From an uncultured Eubacterium sp. (GTDB lineage Bacteria; Bacillota; Clostridia; Lachnospirales; Lachnospiraceae): 41,963 bases of DNA. A program made the position numbers and the translations under genes. The notes under the pieces were generated by a model. The model searched no databases. It was not told the DNA's origin and saw nothing but the letters and a program-made list of their open reading frames with translations. How positions within the stretch are numbered: position 1 is the first letter of the stretch; every line of letters starts with the position of its first letter. This document shows positions 24,780-32,397 of the stretch, in pieces. The stretch is taken from contig CANDJC010000030.1 of assembly GCA_947384955.1 (NCBI GenBank), positions 1 through 41,963 on the forward strand. Reading direction: 5' to 3'.

Positions 24780-24797
24780 TGGTACGATTTCATACTA
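24780..24797. promoter_or_regulatory. MarR operator O2
   Basis: TGGTACGATTTCATACTA matches O1 read on the other strand at 16 of 18 positions. It lies just past the predicted transcript start. The centres of the two sites are 26 bp apart, compatible with co-operative repression. Confidence 0.65.
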
Positions 24798-24800
24798 TAT

Positions 24801-24852
24801 AGGTTTCTAATAAAGGTTTCTAATGAAGATTTTTAATGGAGGTTTTTAATGA
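24801..24852 (+). repeat. four 13-bp tandem repeats covering the marR ribosome site and start
   Basis: Units aggtttctaataa, aggtttctaatga, agatttttaatgg and aggtttttaatga follow without gaps. The last supplies the ribosome site region and the ATG (24849). Copy number could change by slippage and alter leader length. Confidence 0.8.
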
Positions 24853-25295
24853 AGACTTATGTATCTAAAGAAATGAACCGCTGCAACTATCTGCTGGGCG
24901 AAATTGACGCCGTATACCATGAGCTGTCTAAAAAACTCGGCTTATCCGACAGCGCTATGCGCATTTTGTATACAATCTGTGACATTGGAGACTGCTGCCT
25001 GTTACAGGAAATCTGCCGCCGCGGCGGCCTGAGCAAGCAGACGGTCAATTCTGCCATACGCAGACTGGAAGCAGACGGAATCCTGTTTTTAAAACCGGCC
25101 GGAGCAAAAAATAAGAAAGTCTGCCTTACCGGTCAGGGCAAAACTCTTATCAGCCAGACTGTCATACGTATTATCCAGGCCGAAAACGAAATCTTTGCAG
25201 CCTGGCCGGCAGAAGATGTTTCAAAATACCTGGAATTAACGGAACGGTATCTGACCGACCTGCAGGAAAAGAGCAGAGTTTTCCAGGCTGAATAA
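24849..25295 (+). CDS. MarR-family transcriptional regulator
   Basis: A 148-residue winged-helix protein. The helix-turn-helix is in LLQEICRRGGLSKQTVNSAI followed by RRLEADGIL, and the wing is in LKPAGAKNKKVCLTGQGK; flanking helices form the dimer interface. The gene lies 51 bp upstream of a MATE exporter, the usual MarR-efflux operon layout. Two copies of an 18-bp palindrome in its promoter indicate autorepression of the operon, probably relieved by an exported compound. The divergent Rpn-like promoter lies close enough to be affected as well. Confidence 0.9.
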   Translation: MKTYVSKEMNRCNYLLGEIDAVYHELSKKLGLSDSAMRILYTICDIGDCCLLQEICRRGGLSKQTVNSAIRRLEADGILFLKPAGAKNKKVCLTGQGKTLISQTVIRIIQAENEIFAAWPAEDVSKYLELTERYLTDLQEKSRVFQAE

Positions 25296-25346
25296 CCCAG
25301 GCTGCCAAAATCTGCAGCTAAATAACCAAAAGGAGATAACACAGCA

Positions 25347-26705
25347 ATGCGTATAAAAAATACTGCCAGCAAAAACGGCAGCATTCAATTATCAGACCAT
25401 TTTACCTATCGAAAACTGCTCCGTTATACATTTCCGTCTATGATTATGCTTGTATTCACTTCCATTTACGGAGTCGCTGACGGATTTTTTGTTTCGAACT
25501 TTGTCGGGAAAACGCAGTTTACTGCGGTGAATTTTATTATGCCTTTTTTACTGATTTTAGGCTCTGTCGGATTTATGTTCGGTACAGGCGGCAGCGCACT
25601 GATTTCCAAAACAATCGGAGAAGGAAAGAAAAAAGAAGCAGACAGTCTGTTTTCCCTGATTATTTATACATCTGCCTTTTTCGGGCTGATACTTGCTGTA
25701 CTGGGATTTATTTTTATCCGGCCTCTGGCAGCCGCGCTCGGCGCACAGGGAGAAATGCTTGCATACAGTATCGTTTACGGACGCATTATTATTACTGCCA
25801 TTCCTGCCTATGTTCTGCAGTATGAATTTCAGTGTCTGTTTGCAGCCGCCGGAAAACCAGAGCTCGGTCTTTCTGTGACAGCCGCGGCAGGAATTTTAAA
25901 TATCGCGCTTGATGCACTGTTTATTCTTGTATTCCGATGGGGATTAGCGGGTGCAGCCGCAGCCACTGCAGGCAGCCAGTTTGCCGGAGGAATTCTTCCT
26001 CTTTTGTATTTTGCAGGGCCAAACAGCAGTCTGCTGCGTCTTGGCAGGACACATTTTGACGGCGGCGCACTGCTGAAAACATGCGCCAACGGTTCTTCCG
26101 AGCTGATGAGCAACATTTCCATGTCCATTGTAAGCATGCTTTACAATGCCCAGCTGCTTGTCTATGCCGGAGAAGACGGCATTGCGGCATACGGCGTGCT
26201 GATGTATGTCAGCCTCATATTTCAGGGTATCTTTATCGGATATTCCGTCGGCGCAGCCCCGGTCACCGGATACCATTACGGCGCACAGAATCATGCGGAG
26301 TTAAAAGGAATCCTGAAAAAAAGCCTTGTACTTATCAGCATATTTGCAGTGATAATGTTTACTGCTTCCTCTGCCCTGGCAAGACCGCTTTCTGTCATAT
26401 TTACCGGCTACGATGAAGGACTGTTAAATCTGACCGTGCGCGGCTTTTCGATTTTTTCGTACTCGTTCCTTTTTTCAGGATTTGCGATATTTGCTTCTTC
26501 CTTTTTTACGGCATTGAATAACGGACTTGTGTCTGCATCCATATCGTTTCTCAGGACGTTTGTATTTCAGGCAGCTGCTGTGCTGATATTTCCCCTGTTC
26601 TGGGATGTGGACGGTATCTGGATGTCCATTGCCGCGGCAGAGCTGCTTTCCGTTATTACATCCGTACTGTTTTTGCGCATAAACCGGAAAAAATACCAAT
26701 ACTAA
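25347..26705 (+). CDS. MATE-family multidrug/metabolite efflux protein
   Basis: A 452-residue membrane protein with about 12 hydrophobic helices in two halves. Family features include SIYGVADGFFVSNFVGKTQFTAVN in the first helix pair, GTGGSALISKTIGEGKKKEAD, and in the second half GIFIGYSVGAAPVTGYHYGA followed by AQNHAELKG. MATE proteins export cationic drugs or metabolites using Na+ or H+ gradients. AAGGAG lies about 11 bp before the ATG. It is second in the marR operon and so under the two operators described; substrate is unknown. Confidence 0.92.
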   Translation: MRIKNTASKNGSIQLSDHFTYRKLLRYTFPSMIMLVFTSIYGVADGFFVSNFVGKTQFTAVNFIMPFLLILGSVGFMFGTGGSALISKTIGEGKKKEADSLFSLIIYTSAFFGLILAVLGFIFIRPLAAALGAQGEMLAYSIVYGRIIITAIPAYVLQYEFQCLFAAAGKPELGLSVTAAAGILNIALDALFILVFRWGLAGAAAATAGSQFAGGILPLLYFAGPNSSLLRLGRTHFDGGALLKTCANGSSELMSNISMSIVSMLYNAQLLVYAGEDGIAAYGVLMYVSLIFQGIFIGYSVGAAPVTGYHYGAQNHAELKGILKKSLVLISIFAVIMFTASSALARPLSVIFTGYDEGLLNLTVRGFSIFSYSFLFSGFAIFASSFFTALNNGLVSASISFLRTFVFQAAAVLIFPLFWDVDGIWMSIAAAELLSVITSVLFLRINRKKYQY

Positions 26706-26714
26706 GACAGCATT

Positions 26715-26764
26715 AAAAAAGGAGCCGCCGCACTAAGAAAAAATTTTCTTAGTGCAGCAGCCCC
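26715..26764 (-). terminator. terminator of the zinc-ribbon/DUF5685/J-domain operon
   Basis: On the minus strand a long stem, with core GCACTAAGAAAA paired with TTTTCTTAGTGC (26730-26755) and further GC pairs outside, runs into TTTTTT (26715-26720). It may also end the MATE transcript on the plus strand, where it is followed only by CCCCTTCTCTTC. Confidence 0.75.
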
Positions 26765-26918
26765 TTCTCTTCTGCCCCGTCAGATTTCCGATTCCTGCTG
26801 CCGTCATACCGCTCCGGATTCACATCCGCACCGATTCGTAAAAAATCTGCTCCCGGCGAAAATCCGCATTCGATTCCGATTCCAGTTCCTGTTCCATTCT
26901 TCCAAACAGCTAAAACCG

Positions 26919-27521
26919 TTAAAATCCGCAGCAGCACGTACAGCACATATTCATCATTACCATAGACATACAGAACCGGTTAAAGCTCTCATACGGCCTG
27001 CCATAACTCGTCCCCATGCTGCTGTACCAGCTGCCTCCAAAATTCAGCTGCTGCATCAGCTGTCTGTATTCAATATTGCTCGGCTCTAACTGCACAGCCT
27101 GTTCCGCGCACTCCCGTGCCGTCATATTATTGCCGAGTCCCGCATTCGCAACTGCGCTGTAATAATACCACCTGGCTCCCCGCTCGCTCATGCTGTTTAA
27201 TACATTTAAAGCTTCCTGATAATAGCGGTTTGCCAGATAATTTGCCACCGCCTGCATTTTCGGCGTTTCCTGCGTCTGTCTGCCAAAACCGCCGTACCTT
27301 GCAGAGCCGTAACCGGTAAAACTGCTTCCCTGCTGCTTTTCCTGCATAATCTGGTTATACGCCTGCTGGATTTCTTTAAACCGCTCCTCTGCCTGCTCCC
27401 TGTTCGGATTATTCACATTGGCATCCGGATGATATTTACGGCTTAATGCCCGGTATGCTTTTTTTATTTCTTCATCTGTTGCACCGGGTTTTATGCCCAG
27501 CACATCATAAGGATTTCCCAT
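26919..27521 (-). CDS. J-domain protein with a TPR-like segment and Cys-rich tail
   Basis: A 200-residue protein. The N-terminal J domain (1-70) has [20 protein letters not shown] and the essential HPD in RKYHPDAN, so it should stimulate an Hsp70 (DnaK). A Gly/Gln-rich linker follows. Residues about 95-160 look like paired TPR helices ([19 protein letters not shown], then [15 protein letters not shown]). The tail ends MCCTCCCGF with five cysteines. It lacks the zinc and substrate domains of DnaJ, so it is a specialised co-chaperone. It is the last gene of a three-gene operon with DUF5685 and a zinc-ribbon membrane protein. Confidence 0.88.
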   Translation of the reverse strand: MGNPYDVLGIKPGATDEEIKKAYRALSRKYHPDANVNNPNREQAEERFKEIQQAYNQIMQEKQQGSSFTGYGSARYGGFGRQTQETPKMQAVANYLANRYYQEALNVLNSMSERGARWYYYSAVANAGLGNNMTARECAEQAVQLEPSNIEYRQLMQQLNFGGSWYSSMGTSYGRPYESFNRFCMSMVMMNMCCTCCCGF

Positions 27522-27548
27522 GACTGGTCTGTCTTCTTTCTATTCATT

Positions 27549-28466
27549 TTACTGCGTCTTCCGAATCAGCCCGTGTTTCTTTTCTTCTTTCATCTGTGCT
27601 GACTGCTTCTTTTTGTTCTGACTGTTTTTTTGTTTTGACAATTTTTTTAAACGAAGATATTCATATTTCGTCCAGACACCCGAATATAAAACATTACGGC
27701 AAATCTCCGCATGCAGCAGAATCGGAAGCCTTTCAAAAGACTTTGCGCACTCTGCCATCATACTCGTTAACATCAGCCTGGAAAATGTTTCAAAATCCTG
27801 CTCTGTCTCCTGACGCATCAGATTCAGCACATTATAGCATTTATTTTTTGCATCCTTCGCGATATCTTCATAGGCATCCATCAGATAAATGAACTTGCCC
27901 ATATAAAATCCCATGCAGCGCAGCTCCTCCGCCCAGATATCGTTCTCTTTCCAGGCAAAAATCTCTCCAAGCATCTCTCCTGTCAGCCCGGCTACGGCAT
28001 CTACATTTTTTTCTTTGTATTTTTCTGCCTCTTCCAGCCTTTTTATATATCTTGTAATTGCCCGTTCCTGTCTTGGATACTCTTTTTGGATACGCTCATA
28101 ATCTTTCCGAAACACCTGTGACAGCGCTCTTTTGGCATAGGAATGACTGTCATTCCAGTCGTCTTCAAAATTCTTCATCGCTAACAGGACATTCATGGCT
28201 GCTGCATATCTGGTCGCTTCATTGTAACGCGCCGTCTGTTTTTTGGACGGATGCACTGCGCAGATAAATTCTGCCTTTTCATCCTCCAGTTCGTACAGCC
28301 CCGTAAGCAGCACAACCAGAAATGTCATATCATAGTTTAACAGTACCTGGCCCTTGCGGCCGAACTGCTCTTTCAGCTGCCTGCATAATCCGCAGTAATA
28401 TGACTGATAGGTACAGCGGTCTGGAAGATTTAGTTTTTCCCGGTTCACATTAATATATCCAAACAT
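27549..28466 (-). CDS. DUF5685 family protein
   Basis: A 305-residue helical protein without signal peptide or clear membrane span. The N-terminus MFGYINVNREKLNLPDR is followed by C-x5-C-x2-C (CTYQSYYCGLC) and a later CAVHP, a possible metal site. Two acidic motifs, FEDDWND (about residue 100) and LMDAYEDIAKD (about residue 195), are placed like the two Asp-rich motifs of all-alpha isoprenoid synthases. That resemblance is my inference; the family has no established function. The C-terminal 35 residues are Lys/Gln-rich. GGAGCGT precedes the ATG. It is co-transcribed with the zinc-ribbon and J-domain genes. Confidence 0.78.
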   Translation of the reverse strand: MFGYINVNREKLNLPDRCTYQSYYCGLCRQLKEQFGRKGQVLLNYDMTFLVVLLTGLYELEDEKAEFICAVHPSKKQTARYNEATRYAAAMNVLLAMKNFEDDWNDSHSYAKRALSQVFRKDYERIQKEYPRQERAITRYIKRLEEAEKYKEKNVDAVAGLTGEMLGEIFAWKENDIWAEELRCMGFYMGKFIYLMDAYEDIAKDAKNKCYNVLNLMRQETEQDFETFSRLMLTSMMAECAKSFERLPILLHAEICRNVLYSGVWTKYEYLRLKKLSKQKNSQNKKKQSAQMKEEKKHGLIRKTQ

Positions 28467-28472
28467 ACGCTC

Positions 28473-28877
28473 CTAACTCTTTTTAATGAATTCTGTGTGG
28501 CATTTTGGACATGTAATCGCAATTTTTCCCTTTCCCCGCGGCACCCTTACTTTCTGTCTGCATCCCGGACAGCTGAAAAACCGGTACTCTTTCCGCTGCG
28601 CCCAGTGCTTCTTTGCATTGCTGTATTTCACAGCCCTCTGATACCGCCAGTTTAAATATTTCTGATTCTGCGCTGACATTTTGGCAGTATTCTTAGAAAA
28701 TGAACGGTACATCCCATAAATGAGAACCGCCATTCCCGCCAGATAAAAGATACCAAGCCCTGTCAGCAGATTTAAAACCAGAAAAACAATTGCCAGTCCA
28801 AGATACAGCTTCGACAGCTGGTCTGCCCCATACCTGCCATACATAAATCTTGTCATTCGTTCCCGTAAACTATTCAT
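28473..28877 (-). CDS. small membrane protein with C-terminal zinc ribbon
   Basis: About 134 residues. Two hydrophobic helices (about 22-60: LGLAIVFLVLNLLTGLGIFY and LAGMAVLIYGMY) are followed by a basic segment and a zinc ribbon with CPGC...CPKC spacing, ending at TEFIKKS. The zinc ribbon would face the cytosol. I prefer the ATG at 28877 because AGGAG is 9 bp upstream; a GTG at 28883 is too close to it. It is first in the operon with DUF5685 and the J-domain protein, suggesting a membrane-associated complex. Function is unknown. Confidence 0.75.
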   Translation of the reverse strand: MNSLRERMTRFMYGRYGADQLSKLYLGLAIVFLVLNLLTGLGIFYLAGMAVLIYGMYRSFSKNTAKMSAQNQKYLNWRYQRAVKYSNAKKHWAQRKEYRFFSCPGCRQKVRVPRGKGKIAITCPKCHTEFIKKS

Positions 28878-28976
28878 ATTCACACACTCCTATCCATGCA
28901 AAAGCATTCTGCGGCAAAAACTTCCGTTTTGTATCTTTCTGCTGCAGACCTGCTATTACGAATCAGCCTGTTATAT

Positions 28977-29005
28977 ATGGTATATTCGAAACTTTTTTCT
29001 GTCAA
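28977..29005 (-). promoter_or_regulatory. candidate promoter of the zinc-ribbon/DUF5685/J-domain operon
   Basis: On the minus strand a perfect TTGACA, a 17-bp spacer and TACCAT, about 100 bp upstream of the first gene. The -10 box is only moderate. Confidence 0.5.
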
Positions 29006-29068
29006 TGGAATCGGAAATGTTTTCAGAAAAAATTGAGAATCTTTATACTTTCTTAATACTAACAAAAT

Positions 29069-29124
29069 CCTTATTCCAGGCATATTGGCTGCGCGAAGCA
29101 CGGCTTGGTGAGGCTGGATTAAGG
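29069..29124 (-). ncRNA. possible small hairpin RNA or operon leader
   Basis: On the minus strand CCTTAATCCAG pairs with CTGGAATAAGG (10 of 11) around a GC-rich loop with an inner TTCG-containing hairpin, followed by ATTTTGTT. An extended -10 box (TGC-TATAAT, 29141-29149) with a weak -35 lies just upstream. This could be a short independent RNA of about 75 nt or a structured leader. No known RNA family is recognised. Confidence 0.3.
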
Positions 29125-29140
29125 TTTGTTGTGCATTGAT

Positions 29141-29169
29141 ATTATAGCACATATTCTGGGTTTTGCCAG
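29141..29169 (-). promoter_or_regulatory. extended -10 promoter upstream of the hairpin
   Basis: On the minus strand CTGGCA, 17 bp, then TATAAT preceded by TGC (extended -10). It faces the hairpin at 29069-29124 and, further on, the zinc-ribbon operon. Confidence 0.45.
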
Positions 29170-29219
29170 CCCTAATTTTGTGAGGGGGAATAAGAAGAGG
29201 GGGATTTGGCTGTGCGGAC

Positions 29220-29455
29220 GCCGGGAGAGGGGATTTGGCGGGATTTCTGCGGCTGCTCCAGAATGTTAAGAATCCCTAGGCATTCTGCATCTATGCTGTG
29301 GCCCCGGACGGTCGCGGCACCTGGTTCGCCCTGGCCTGCAGCCAGCAGCTAAAGGTGCCGCTTCGGCTTCGCCGCCTGGTTATTGGGCAGAATACCAAGG
29401 GATTCTAAACATTCTTCCAATGCCGCAGAAATCCCGCCAAATCCCCTCTCCCGGC
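29220..29455 (-). repeat. palindromic structured element, copy B
   Basis: It is oriented opposite to copies A, C and E. Its terminal arms (GCCGGGAGAGGGGATTTGGC... and complement) pair perfectly over 34 bp, yet differ from the arms of A, C and D. The core is the same: 29-nt inner arms, GCGGCACCT/AGGTGCCGC-type stem and CTGGC/GCCAG hairpin. The flank GGACGCCGGG mirrors the CCGGCGTCCG of copies A and C. The tandem array begins at its other edge. Confidence 0.9.
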
Positions 29456-29870
29456 TGGTTTTTGAATAGATTTACTTGAATTATCCCAGGCACTGCTTCT
29501 CTTCACGGCTGGTTTTTGGATAGTTTTACTTGAATTATTTCTGACATCGCTTCTTTTCACGGCTGGTTTTCGGATAGTTTTACTTGAATTATTTTTGACA
29601 TCGTTTCTTTTCACGGCTGGTTTTTGGATAGTTTTATTTAAAATTTTTCAGACACTGCTTCTTTTCACGGCTGGTTTTCGGATAGTTTTACTTAAATCAT
29701 CTCTGACGCTGCTTCCTTTCTTGATTGATTTCCATGATATTTCTTGAAATCCCTCAAATACAGCTTCCTTTCACGGTTGATTTTCATATGATATTTCTTG
29801 AATTATACCTGACACTTCTTCTTTTCACGGCTGATTTTTGTATAATATTTCTTAAAATTCCCCTGACACC
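29452..29870. repeat. tandem array 1, 54-bp period, 8 units
   Basis: Unit starts of the type CGGCTGGTTTT fall at 29452, 29506, 29560, 29614, 29668, about 29721, 29774 and 29828, so the period is 54 bp (one step of 53). Each unit continues with TTTTACTTGAATT and TTCTTTTCA-type tracts. The last three units are diverged. The array lies between element copies B and C. Short open frames exist on the minus strand (SSKTIQKPAVKR-like repeats), but there is no ribosome site and I regard it as non-coding. Confidence 0.9.
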
Positions 29871-29972
29871 ACACCGTTCCCATACCATATTTCCCAGCAT
29901 CTTCCTGCCGCCTTCCATACAAAATCCATCCCGCCATCTACAATTCTTCACGTAAAACTTCCCCAAAAAACA

Positions 29973-30212
29973 GCCGGGTGACGGGGAGATGGCCTGGCTT
30001 CCGGCGACATTGGAGGAATGTTTAGAATCCCTTGGCATTCTGCCCGATAACCAGGCGGCGAAGCCGAAGCGGCACCTTTAGCTGCTGGCTGCAGGCCAGG
30101 GCGAACCAGGTGCCGCGACCGTCCGGAGCCACAGCATAGATGCAGAATGCCTAGGGATTCTTAACATTCCGGAACCGGAGCCGGAAGCCAGGCCGTCTCC
30201 CCGTCACCCGGC
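29973..30212 (+). repeat. palindromic structured element, copy C
   Basis: Terminal arms pair over about 33 bp with one position that would be a G-U pair in RNA. The inner core is nearly identical to copy A. It is oriented opposite to copy B across array 1. The right flank GTCCGCGCCGCC with C-rich tract is shared with copy A. rnpB begins about 100 bp beyond it. Confidence 0.9.
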
Positions 30213-30308
30213 GTCCGCGCCGCCAGTCCCCCCTCCCTCCCCCGCACCACAATTTTTCAAAAAAACACTTTACAATTCCCACAATATATGATTGAATATT
30301 CTGTGAAC

Positions 30309-30663
30309 GCAAGCAGGATAAATGATCGCGGCTGCAAGTGTCGAAAGACCGCAGGTGAGGAAAGTCCGGGCTTCACAGGGCAGGATGCCGGATAACGTCC
30401 GGTGGAGGCGACTCCCAGGAAAGTGCAGCAGAAATATACCGCCAGCCGGCACAGTTCCAGGCTGGTAAGGGTGGAATGGCAGTGTAAGAGACTACCGCCT
30501 TTCTGGTAACAGGGAGGGCACATGTAAACCCCATCCGAAGCAAGACCGAGCAGAAGCATTGACGCGGCCCGCCAGCTTCAGGTAGGTCGCTTGAGACGGC
30601 TGGCAACAGCCGCCCTAGACAGATGATCATTCCAGACAAAACCCGGCTTACAGTCCTGCTTGC
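30309..30663 (+). ncRNA. rnpB: RNase P RNA (bacterial type A)
   Basis: The catalytic RNA of RNase P, which matures tRNA 5' ends. Conserved blocks appear in order: GAGGAAAGTCCGGGC; the AGAAATATACCGCC region; AAGGGTGGAATGGC; GGTAACAGGGAGGGC; CCATCCGAAGCAAGACC; GGTAGGTCGCTTGAG; and the 3' block ATGATCATTCC...ACAAAACCCGGCTTACAG. The ends GCAAGCAGGA and TCCTGCTTGC pair as P1. The layout is the ancestral type A. A possible TTTACA -35 box is at 30269. A strong terminator follows. Confidence 0.96.
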
Positions 30664-30667
30664 GCCA

Positions 30668-30710
30668 GAAACGGGACTGCCGTATGACAGTCCCGTTTCG
30701 CTTTATTTTA
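30668..30710 (+). terminator. rho-independent terminator of rnpB
   Basis: A perfect 12-bp stem (30668-30679 with 30688-30699), 8-nt loop, then GCTTTATTTT. On the opposite strand no U-tract follows, so it serves rnpB only. Confidence 0.9.
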
Positions 30711-30714
30711 TGGC

Positions 30715-32382
30715 TTATACATGAAAACAGCTTCCTCCGATAAATTCTCTCAGAATCGAATTTCTCCCGATATCCTCGCTCGGCACCTGAAGAAAATAAT
30801 CCAGGAATTTCAGCAGACGCTTTGCCTGCATATGCTGCGGGCTGTCCTGTGGAATTGCAAAAAGCAGCGGTTCCGCATACATTTTCAAAACTGCCAGTTC
30901 ATAAATAAGCGCGGAATTAAACATTACATCCGCGTGCTCCTGGAACGGGAAAATATTTTTCTCCTCTCCTCTGCGTACAGACTGCCACATTTCAATCGTA
31001 TGCTCCGCCGATGTGCCTCTTGCAAACGCGTCCCGCACAATTCTGCGAATCAGCCGTCCGTCTGTCGTCGGGATGGCATTGTGTTCGTCGATATTTATCT
31101 GCGTAAGGGCGCTGATATAAATTTTAAATTTTGTTTCCTTCGGCAGGGTGGAAAGCAGCTTCTCATTCAGCCCGTGAATCCCTTCGATTACAAGTACATC
31201 GTCCGGCCCGAGCTGAAGCATTTCTCCTTTAAATTCCCGCTTTCCGGTCTTAAAATTAAAATGCGGCATTTCCACTTTTTTACCCGCAAGCAGTTTTGCC
31301 ATGGAAGTATCAAACAGCTCCATGTCAATTGCTTCCAGACATTCAAAATCATACTGTCCGTTTTCATCTAACGGTGTTTTTTCGCGGTCTACGTAAAAGT
31401 TATCCATTCCGATTGGATGCGGCGTCAGTCCGTGCGCGCGCAGCTGAATGGAAAGCCTGTGAGAAAATGTCGTCTTGCCCGAAGAAGAAGGACCGGCAAT
31501 CAGGATAAACTTTTTCTCTCTCTTTCCGGCAATCTGCTCTGCAATCTTTCCGATGCGCTGCTCCATCTCTGCCTCCTGCAGCAGAATGACGTCCTGAATC
31601 TTTCCCTTTACAATCTGTTCATTCAGCTCTCCTATTGTACTGATATGCATCTGCTTTGCCCATGCCGCCGCTTCCATCAGCGTATCGTACAGCTTCTTTG
31701 ATGTCTGGAACTGCGCTGTTTTTTTCGTGTCCTCATTCGGATACAGCAGAATAAATCCCGCTTCATACGCAAACAGCTCAAAATATTTTAAATATCCGGT
31801 CGACGGCACCATATACCCGTAAAAATAATCCTGAAATCCGTCAATATCATACAGATTGACATGCGAGCTTCTGCGGAACCGGAATAATTTTGCCTTATCT
31901 TCCATTCCGTATTCATGAAATTTCGAAACCGCAAGGTCTGTATGAAGCGAATTTTTCCGTATCTGAATATCTGCTTCGCAAAGCCTTTCCATTTCAGCGC
32001 GGATTTCGCCAAGCAGTTCTTCGGATACTTTCCTGTCTCCTTCGAGTTCACAATACTGCCCCTGCCCGAGCATATGCATAATCCGCAGCTTCACACCCTT
32101 GCCGTATAAATTGTAGATCGCCTTTTCCAGCATCATCACCATGCTCCTGCGGTACGCTTTTCTTCCTTTTGTATCCGCAGTCGTTAAAAACGATACTGCT
32201 CCGTCCGATGTCAGAGAACGGTTTAATTCCCTTAGCTTATTATTATGAACGGCCAGTACAATATCATCCGCATAATCCTTCTGATATTCCAGCGCAATCT
32301 TCATATACCGCGTGCCCTGCGGATATTCCTTTGTTTCATTTCCAATTACAATCCGGCACATCTTTCCTTCTCTTTCCTGCAT
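30715..32382 (-). CDS. nucleoside (uridine-like) kinase with ThrRS-type N-terminus
   Basis: A 555-residue two-part protein. Residues 1-60 resemble a TGS domain and the region to about 250 resembles the second additional domain of threonyl-tRNA synthetase. Residues about 290-500 are a uridine-kinase/PRK-type P-loop kinase with Walker A GPSSSGKTTFSH, GMDNFYVDREKTP, and VLVIEGIHGLNEKL. This fusion is widespread in Clostridia and annotated as nucleoside kinase; the exact substrate is unknown. I kept the ATG at 32382 (AAGGA close upstream); a second ATG at 32361 is possible. It follows Nif3 by 15 bp and is probably the last gene of the dgt-rpoD cluster. Confidence 0.9.
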   Translation of the reverse strand: MQEREGKMCRIVIGNETKEYPQGTRYMKIALEYQKDYADDIVLAVHNNKLRELNRSLTSDGAVSFLTTADTKGRKAYRRSMVMMLEKAIYNLYGKGVKLRIMHMLGQGQYCELEGDRKVSEELLGEIRAEMERLCEADIQIRKNSLHTDLAVSKFHEYGMEDKAKLFRFRRSSHVNLYDIDGFQDYFYGYMVPSTGYLKYFELFAYEAGFILLYPNEDTKKTAQFQTSKKLYDTLMEAAAWAKQMHISTIGELNEQIVKGKIQDVILLQEAEMEQRIGKIAEQIAGKREKKFILIAGPSSSGKTTFSHRLSIQLRAHGLTPHPIGMDNFYVDREKTPLDENGQYDFECLEAIDMELFDTSMAKLLAGKKVEMPHFNFKTGKREFKGEMLQLGPDDVLVIEGIHGLNEKLLSTLPKETKFKIYISALTQINIDEHNAIPTTDGRLIRRIVRDAFARGTSAEHTIEMWQSVRRGEEKNIFPFQEHADVMFNSALIYELAVLKMYAEPLLFAIPQDSPQHMQAKRLLKFLDYFLQVPSEDIGRNSILREFIGGSCFHV

Positions 32383-32397
32383 AAATTCCTTCTCTCC

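Noticed and set aside
26749-26946. 65-codon minus-strand frame after the J-domain gene
   Set aside because: It overlaps the J-domain gene end and the operon terminator, has no ribosome site and no recognisable feature.
29405-29614. Minus-strand open frame in array 1 encoding Lys/Pro repeats (IQKPAVKRS-like)
   Set aside because: It has no ribosome site, is only about 70 codons, ends inside element B, and exists because the 54-bp period is a multiple of three. Repetition alone explains it.
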